Source: Lepturacanthus savala (lineage: Eukaryota > Chordata > Actinopteri > Scombriformes > Trichiuridae). From it: a stretch of 64,000 nucleotides of DNA. The DNA is taken from assembly GCA_030544235.1 (NCBI GenBank), contig JARUPU010000029.1, positions 2,230,255-2,294,254 of the forward strand, in the 5' to 3' direction. Positions within the stretch are counted from its first letter, which is position 1, and each line of letters opens with the position of its first letter. Shown here in pieces: positions 59,001 through 64,000 of the stretch. Under the pieces are notes generated by a model. The model was not told where the DNA came from. It made no database searches and worked only from the letters and a program-made list of their open reading frames with translations. Both the position numbers and the translations under genes were made by a program.

Positions 59001-62000
59001 GAACAGCATGTCGATACAGATGCGTAAGGGACGCCCTACGAAAAGTGGCCGAGCGATTACCAACGAAATGCTCCAAAATAAAGAGGAGCTGGAAAAGCTC
59101 ATCCTTGAGAAGGAAGCCACTCGTTTTATGCAGCCGCTCAGAGGCACGCCTGCATACTGGAAGAAAGCGCTGCGCGACTTACACGCGATGACGCGACAGC
59201 TGGGAAAGCCCACTTTCTTCCTGACTTTTTCTGCCGCCGAGATGCGATGGCCTGAAGTCATCGAGGCAATAAAAGCCCAAGAAGGCCAATCGGTGGATTT
59301 TTCCGCGCTTGACTGGAACGAGAAGTGCGATATCCTTCGCAGCAATCCGGTCACAGTCATGCGCATGTTTTCAAAGAGGGTAGAGGCGCTTCTCACAGAA
59401 CTCCTCCTCTCACCCGCGGAGCCCATCGGGCCCGTCAGAGATTTTTTTATCCGCACCGAGTATCAGGCCAGAGGAAGTCCACACATCCATTTGGTGGTGT
59501 GGATTAAAGGTGCGCCTGAGATCGAGGATCCCCGACACTGCCCAAAAGTTTTGGAGTTCATTGACAAATACATCTGTTGTCAGATTCCGGACGAGAAAGC
59601 GGATCCCGAGCTTTTCCGGATTGTCATGGAGGTGCAGATCCATAGCCGCAACCACTCCAAAACATGCAGGAAAGGGAACGTCGTTTGTAGATTTGGCTTT
59701 CCCAATCTACCCATGTGGGAGACGGTCATCATCCCCTCGCCCTACACCATCTTCGACGACGACGAAGACGAGGATGACGACCAGAAGAAACCGGAGGCGG
59801 CTTCCTCGAAGAATCCTGAAGCGGCTCAACCGAAGAAGCCGGATGAGGAAGCCGCCGAGAAGAAAAAGAAGAGGACTAAAGCGTTGCGCAAGAGACAGCG
59901 GAAGGCCATGGAGAATCTCAAACCGGTCCGAGATCTCCTCACGGATGCCAACGCCTCCTTTGAGGACCTGCCCGCCCTGCTGCGCCGCTGCAACATGACT
60001 CCCCAAGAGTACAGAGACAACGTCTACGCTCTTGTCTCTGGAATGGTGGTCATGTTAAAGCGTGACCCCAAGGACGCGTGGGTCAACGCTTACAACCCAC
60101 ATTTGTTGCGCGCCTGGAACGCAAATATGGACATCCAATATGTACTTGATGACTTTAGTTGCATCATGTACATGATGTCCTATATTTCGAAGCCGGAACA
60201 CGAGATGACCGAGTTGCTTAACTCGGTCATCAAGGAGGTGCGTAAGAAGAAGGCCACGAAGGACGCCAAAGAACGCGAAGAGATGCAGCAGATCATGCAG
60301 GCCTACTCGAAGAACAGAGAGGTCTCCGCGCAGGAAGCTGTGGCTCGAGTGTGCAGCCTGCCCCTCAAGAGGAGCTCACGCACCGTCGTCTTTCTTCAGA
60401 CTGACGAAGAGGGTGTGAAAATGAGCCTTCCCATGAGCCGACTCCTCGACATGGCCGACGACGCCGAGAACGTTTGGATGTCAGGCTTGCCAGAAAAGTA
60501 TTTGCACAGACCTGACACCCCGGCCTTTCGATCCATGTGTCTGGCCGAGTTCGCGTCGTGCTACAGGGTCGTTTATGGCGCCGAAGCCAGAAGACCCAAC
60601 AGCATCGCCCTCCAGAACAACATGGGCTTCATCCAAAAGCGCACTGTCCGTCCGGCCGTCATCCGTTTTACGCGCTTCTCTGAGACTAAATATCCAGAGA
60701 AGCATTACCGGCGTCTGCTCAAGCTATATTACCCGCACAGAGCAGACGAAGAACTGCGCAGTGCCGCTCATCCCCTGTATCGGGATTTTTATTTTAGTGA
60801 CAAACGCATCAAGCATGTCGTAGATTTACACCAAAAACTCTACGAAGGCGGGGGCATCTCTCTTGAAAAAGCGCTCGAACAGCTGCAAAAAACAGGGCCA
60901 GTCCTCAACGCGTGGAACAGTTTTCCAGCAGAGGCCGAACTGGAGAATCTGGAATGCAAAGCTGAGCGCTTGCCAAGAAGAGATGAGGACGTCGAGGACG
61001 ACGAGCCGATCCCCGATTTTCACGTCACTGATTGGGATGGTGCGGCCGCGCCTGCCGTTCAGGTGCCGCAGTTGAGCCCGGATTTTGTAAGATCAATGTA
61101 CCGTAGCCTGAACGTCGAGCAAGCGTCGGTTTTTTACGCCATTCGTGAATGGTGCTTGCAGCGCGTCTGGGGTCTCAATCCCGACCCCTTCAAATTCTTT
61201 GTTTCTGGGGGAGCTGGCTGTGGAAAATCCCACCTGATTAAATGTGTATTTCAGGAAGCTTCCAAGATTCTGCGGGACCTTCCCAGATTTCGAGATGTCG
61301 CCGACATGTCTACGCCCGCCGTTCTCCTTGCAGCGTTTACCGGTACCGCTGCCTACAACATCTCTGGGAAGACTCTGCACGCTCTCTTGAAGCTTCCTCG
61401 TAGTTTGAAACCGCCTTATCAGGGACTCGGCAACGCGTTGGACGAAGTCAGGGCGTCTCTGTCCAACGCGGAAATCTTGATCATCGACGAGATCTCTATG
61501 ATTTCCAAGGACCTCTTTGCCTATGTGCACTGGCGGTTGCAACAAATCAAAGGCAACAAGAGGCCCTTTGGAGGCATGTCGGTCTTGGCGGTTGGGGACT
61601 TTTACCAGCTGCCGCCGCTTGGAAGGGCCAAGCCGCTCTGTGTGCGTGAGGATGATTTCCTTGACCTCTGGAGCTCTTTCCAGATGGTCACCTTGACGGA
61701 AATCATGAGGCAAAAGGATGACCGGTCTTTTGCCGAGCTTTTGAACCGACTCCGCACAAAGCAAAAGACCAAACCGCTTTCCGTCGACGACAAAGCTCTG
61801 CTCGAGGAGTGCGTCGTCGACGCCCAACATCGTCCGGTGGATGCCCTTCACATCTTTGCGACGAACAAGGAGGTGGACGCCCACAACGCCACCACCGTCG
61901 CAGCCCTTGGGTTGACTGTTGTCAACATTGCTGCGGAGGATTATCGGAAGGATCCCCGCACAGGCGAAATGATACCCTGGGGCTTCAAGGGCAACAGGAG

Positions 62001-63228
62001 GGATCTGCTGGACGTCATCGAAGCCGCTGTCGGCGCCCGCGTCATGGTGACAAGGAACGTCGACATCGAGGACGGCCTCGTCAACGGCACTTTCGGCACA
62101 ATCCGACACCTGTGCATGTACGTGGACCTACCCGAAACTGTCAAGCTGATCGGACTGGAATTGGACAATCCGGAGGCCGGTCAGAAGTTTCGGAAAAAGG
62201 TTCTCGGGCCAACGGACATGCTGGTTTACATCGAGCGAGTCGAGGAACCCACGAGCAAGAGGGGAGCGTTCCGGCGACAGTTCCCGATCAAGTTAGCGTT
62301 TGGCTGTACGGCTCACAAAGTGCAAGGCATGACCGTGAGGTCTGCCGTGGTGTCTCTGAAGCACGTTTTCGAACCGGGGATGTCGTACGTCGCCCTCAGC
62401 AGGACGACTTCTCTTCAAGGTCTGCAGATCACAGACTTTGAAGAGAAGAAAATCTTCGCTGACCCGACCATCAAGGCGGCGTTGGAGGGCATGACGTGCG
62501 CATCCTTCGAGTCTTCGAGGCCACTTTTGCACTTTGTCAAGTCACCGGTCACCGCTGCGCCAACGCTGATTGTGATCCACCACAACAGCCAGGGGCTTCC
62601 ATCCCACATGGAGGACATGAAACGCCATCATGAACTCCAACTCGCTGACGTTTTGTGCATCAGCGAGAGCCATTTGTCGGGTTCGTCTGTCCCTCCGGCG
62701 TTTGAATTGGAGGGATATGACATGTTTGCTCGTAACAGAAACGTCTGTTACGCAAACAGACCCGACATGGCTACCAAGGATGGAGGTGGTGTCGCCGTGT
62801 ACTACAGGAGCACTCTTGTAGCCGGGCCGCGCAAGTACTTGCAGAACGTAACGGATCTTGAAGTTGCGGTTCTCAAGGTTGAGCGCCCGGTTGCAGCTTT
62901 AATTGCTACTGTGTACAGACCACCGAACTACTCTCTCGGCTTGTTTGTCACAAACATGCAAGCGCTCTTGGATTCCTTGGAGCTCATGGGTTGTCAGCCG
63001 ATTGTCGTTTGCGGTGATTTTAATGAGAACCTTCTTTCTGGTGGGAAGAAGGCAATCAAAGAGATGTTTGTATCCAGGGGATATAGTCAGCTCGTCACCG
63101 GTCCCACCACCGAAAAGCAGACCCTGATTGATCACATTTACATTTCGCGTCCCGATTCTTGTGTTCAGTCAGGTGTTCTGCACTCCTATTACAGTTACCA
63201 CCAGCCGGTATACTGTATTTTGGCGTAG
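56083..63228 (+). CDS. Helentron gene, large exon: protease-Rep-helicase-endonuclease
   Basis: One 2,381-codon exon after TTCTTTACAG (56,082), phase 0, stop TAG 63,226-63,228. Numbering from the internal ATG at 56,113: cysteine-protease-like domain 40-235 (RQCTCMAL, C53; FFDSHSR, D186 and H188); acidic region 240-360; basic RKQYSTN-type repeats 430-545; Cys/His-rich domain 610-680; Helitron-N region about 900-1050; HUH Rep motif SPHIH (H1124, H1126); acidic-basic insert 1215-1265; two Rep tyrosines Y1353 and Y1357 (IMYMMSYISK). The Pif1-type SF1 helicase has GGAGCGKS 1699-1706, IDEIS 1791-1795, GDFYQLPP 1828-1835, TAHKVQG 2066-2072 and YVALSRT 2092-2098. The endonuclease-exonuclease-phosphatase domain 2150-2371 has SESHL, GDFNEN and LIDHIYIS. 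All core motifs look intact. The ATG at 56,113 is probably internal, since copy 2 has GTG there and the exon stays open upstream to the acceptor. Confidence 0.92.
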   Translation, partial: TQKTERNQKTMPSIPLNPVWFSPEVLELMAEVEHSDVQRVNIVRASHSQASTRFETFSRNRQCTCMALTFLAYHNEGLQFDRVSLDRVLAQGDSLYVGVKQQLIADGTFTHNYLTLEQMPKHVFTDDHSYHVTMNSTDLMVGPLKVAESSLQSRVSLPLATQLQCLALDVRHAVLLVAPECFAVFRDDTGRYGFFDSHSRSATGFPHHSGTAIMLTFLDFTDLVDHVHKLLKDRGPHASYELMPVSFSRDHSETPGVADTVGVSPAAATEQSTFLCDGDSPELEDMIIIPDTALDQSCVHEDFRRAVLLEGGTPELDADMFISPDAAPGHSCVQEDLRSAVSLNGNTPESEADTVLTPDAAPEPASVEVDVPQIRAEVGVVREETKQYVSRLGSSRRRKAARRASAISKRLPSGEKRTTGRRQFEKLQYASCSEFREKKLKAMRANYIQHRQEKRTYLMKRYRTDPVFQQRKKSSMKSYIRKQYSTNLSFKQRQKFVMKSYIQKQYSTNVSFKERQKSYIRKRYSNELAFQQRQKEYLRNRYQHDDHFRKLHLQRCRQYQQAQRTNAGLRLRHQLQCALSVKRRYISNVCRSSKPVQLLSNSLLDTAIATFREKVRLGPTFVCTVCHRTEFPNQVKRCIRGKYTKDQRLSDLCLTGDYVHVCDSSCFVPCTVPRERLCEWICHTCDRHLVRGKMPSHAVANKMGLAPIPPQLERCNILERHLLAKVLPFAKIVTLPKGRQRAVRGAVICVPSEVETMVNALPRPSAEARLIQVKLKRRIRYKGYQHFYKVDMRNVLQGLRTLVENHPQYRDVTIDEGATFDNVFEDEPASDDEPGNEAPTEDVADVGETEAASDAPDRKSDEQEALRPGLDLDTCMQPPDIAQEVLSYGDGIFSVAPAQGNRPVSFFGVPKLEAMAFPVQFPTGQNTLDEEREVKLSPSMYFNTRLFSVDPRFAQDQAYLFFAQFLIETYMAKNSMSIQMRKGRPTKSGRAITNEMLQNKEELEKLILEKEATRFMQPLRGTPAYWKKALRDLHAMTRQLGKPTFFLTFSAAEMRWPEVIEAIKAQEGQSVDFSALDWNEKCDILRSNPVTVMRMFSKRVEALLTELLLSPAEPIGPVRDFFIRTEYQARGSPHIHLVVWIKGAPEIEDPRHCPKVLEFIDKYICCQIPDEKADPELFRIVMEVQIHSRNHSKTCRKGNVVCRFGFPNLPMWETVIIPSPYTIFDDDEDEDDDQKKPEAASSKNPEAAQPKKPDEEAAEKKKKRTKALRKRQRKAMENLKPVRDLLTDANASFEDLPALLRRCNMTPQEYRDNVYALVSGMVVMLKRDPKDAWVNAYNPHLLRAWNANMDIQYVLDDFSCIMYMMSYISKPEHEMTELLNSVIKEVRKKKATKDAKEREEMQQIMQAYSKNREVSAQEAVARVCSLPLKRSSRTVVFLQTDEEGVKMSLPMSRLLDMADDAENVWMSGLPEKYLHRPDTPAFRSMCLAEFASCYRVVYGAEARRPNSIALQNNMGFIQKRTVRPAVIRFTRFSETKYPEKHYRRLLKLYYPHRADEELRSAAHPLYRDFYFSDKRIKHVVDLHQKLYEGGGISLEKALEQLQKTGPVLNAWNSFPAEAELENLECKAERLPRRDEDVEDDEPIPDFHVTDWDGAAAPAVQVPQLSPDFVRSMYRSLNVEQASVFYAIREWCLQRVWGLNPDPFKFFVSGGAGCGKSHLIKCVFQEASKILRDLPRFRDVADMSTPAVLLAAFTGTAAYNISGKTLHALLKLPRSLKPPYQGLGNALDEVRASLSNAEILIIDEISMISKDLFAYVHWRLQQIKGNKRPFGGMSVLAVGDFYQLPPLGRAKPLCVREDDFLDLWSSFQMVTLTEIMRQKDDRSFAELLNRLRTKQKTKPLSVDDKALLEECVVDAQHRPVDALHIFATNKEVDAHNATTVAALGLTVVNIAAEDYRKDPRTGEMIPWGFKGNRRDLLDVIEAAVGARVMVTRNVDIEDGLVNGTFGTIRHLCMYVDLPETVKLIGLELDNPEAGQKFRKKVLGPTDMLVYIERVEEPTSKRGAFRRQFPIKLAFGCTAHKVQGMTVRSAVVSLKHVFEPGMSYVALSRTTSLQGLQITDFEEKKIFADPTIKAALEGMTCASFESSRPLLHFVKSPVTAAPTLIVIHHNSQGLPSHMEDMKRHHELQLADVLCISESHLSGSSVPPAFELEGYDMFARNRNVCYANRPDMATKDGGGVAVYYRSTLVAGPRKYLQNVTDLEVAVLKVERPVAALIATVYRPPNYSLGLFVTNMQALLDSLELMGCQPIVVCGDFNENLLSGGKKAIKEMFVSRGYSQLVTGPTTEKQTLIDHIYISRPDSCVQSGVLHSYYSYHQPVYCILA

Positions 63229-64000
63229 CTGACACCACCTTTTCTGTGTGTAGTTTCTTGGTTTTGGCATGTGAATGTCTGTGTTACATTTATCTGCTGG
63301 TTATGGCCCAGCCAGCAGCACATGCCGTAGTTTTTTTTAATCTTGTATCGTCGCTGCTGCTGTACTGCTTTTCTTTTTCCGGTGCTGTCTTTTTGTGCAA
63401 GGTGTTGGCTTGCACACTTCTTTTGGGTGTTGTCCTTATGTGCAAGGTGTTGGCTTGCACAGAATCTTCCGGTGCTGTCCTTGTGCCATCCAGCGTTGTG
63501 TGATGCTTCTTTTTCTCGGGACGTGTCTTTGAAGCATCGTCTTTCTTGCTGTTCTTTGCCGTCTTTCTTTTTCCTTTTGCAACTCCTCTTGTGGTACAGA
63601 TAGAAACAGAGCACGGTTACGCTCTCTCTCTATCCCTCTCTCCACCTCTCCACCACCCCACCCGTTTTTGTCCTGTGTTACATGTCTGTCTGCATTTGCC
63701 AAATACTGCAGCTACATATTGATGCATTTTATATAGTTTTGGTTGTCCCCTTGAGACTTTGAAAGTCGTCCGGTCACTGTGCAGTTCGTTGTTTAGTTAA
63801 TTGCTTAGTTCAATGTTCGGTTAAGTAGTTAAATGTTCAGTTAAGTAGTTCCATGTTAAGCCAACAGTTAGAGGAACTTGACAGTGATCTGACGACTGTG
63901 TAATGTTAATGTAATTGTTAACTGACTAATCTGTTTTACAACTGCTATTATTAACTTAGCAGCTAAAAGTAACGCTGCATGATCATGTTTAATTTGGCCA
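63229..64000. other. 3' flank of the Helentron coding region
   Basis: No supported gene. It contains a repeated GTGCAAGGTGTTGGCTTGCAC (63,397 and 63,439 areas), itself a small palindrome (GTGCAAG...CTTGCAC), and a short run of GTTAAGTAGTT-like repeats at about 63,790-63,860. No AATAAA polyadenylation signal and no clear terminal hairpin were seen, so the transcript end and element end may lie beyond the window. Confidence 0.5.

Larger units (their letters stand above)
46966..64000 (+). mobile_element. Helentron copy 1, apparently intact
   Basis: A Helitron-like rolling-circle element of the Helentron type (Rep, helicase and a C-terminal apurinic-type endonuclease). It comprises the promoter, a non-coding first exon, a 4.7-kb intron with repeats, the 14-exon coding region 52,002-63,228, and a 3' region reaching the window end. 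Neither terminus can be placed: there is no clear hairpin within the last 770 bp, and the 5' end lies at or left of the promoter. No stop or shift was found in any predicted coding exon, so it may be recently or still active. Confidence 0.75.

Noticed and set aside
61093..62109. 338-codon minus-strand frame opposite the helicase
   Set aside because: Antisense shadow of the GC-rich helicase region; no motif, and the plus strand has all helicase motifs in frame.
61809..62441. 210-codon plus-strand frame inside the helicase
   Set aside because: Alternate-frame shadow with Arg/Gly/His-biased composition and no recognisable domain.
63229..64000. 3' terminus of the Helentron inside the window
   Set aside because: I looked for a hairpin followed by a short terminal motif and a poly(A) signal; none was convincing, so the end is left open.

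Overview
The window looks like repeat-packed chromosomal DNA of a teleost fish. I saw no ordinary host gene, no tRNA or rRNA gene and no bacterial feature. The fish reading rests on the mobile-element mix: L2 LINE with an esterase ORF1, L1-like LINE, Helentron, EnSpm/CACTA-like and piggyBac DNA transposons, hAT-type MITE, Gmr1-type Ty3/gypsy element and a gamma/epsilon-like endogenous retrovirus. The satellite and nested insertions suggest a heterochromatic or poorly recombining region.

Layout. (1) 1-11,989: satellite of a 189-bp unit (63 codons, one frame open on the minus strand) with higher-order repeats. At 11,989/11,990 the array flips orientation and continues as older, diverged units to about 13,167, plus one more near 13,808. 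(2) 13,008-15,164: a segmental duplication, one copy carrying a 560-bp deletion. (3) 15,482-18,442: an internally deleted endogenous retrovirus on the + strand, with a primer site matching tRNA-Tyr. (4) 18,478-39,967: a decayed minus-strand Helentron ('copy 2'), interrupted by an L2 LINE (about 20,932-25,811) and a 12.26-kb EnSpm-like transposon (27,143-39,402). The EnSpm-like element carries a piggyBac remnant, an L1-like LINE (35,175-39,217) and, inside that, a hAT-type MITE (35,870-36,406). (5) 39,968-43,336: a minus-strand Gmr1-type retrotransposon (integrase before RT) inserted in copy 2. (6) 43,337-45,950: tandem non-autonomous Helitron-like elements. (7) From about 46,966 to the end: an apparently intact plus-strand Helentron ('copy 1').

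The most interesting object is copy 1. It has a recognisable polymerase II promoter (heat-shock element, CRE, TATA box), a non-coding first exon, a 4.7-kb repeat-filled intron, and by my reading 14 coding exons that join in frame into a protein of about 2,940 residues. In order these encode: a basic leader, a spliced SGNH hydrolase-like domain, six tandemly amplified proline-rich exon cassettes, and one 7.1-kb exon. That exon encodes a herpesvirus-tegument-like cysteine protease (C...DxH), basic repeats, a Cys/His-rich domain, a HUH Rep with two tyrosines, a Pif1-type SF1 helicase and an apurinic-type endonuclease. Copy 2 keeps the same exon order, which supports the gene model. The two Helentrons lie head to head.

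Most other open frames (satellite, TG-rich minisatellite, antisense frames of the Helentron) are by-products of repeats or coding composition and are left out. Exon boundaries are read by eye from GT/AG sites and frame continuity; no alignment or search was run.
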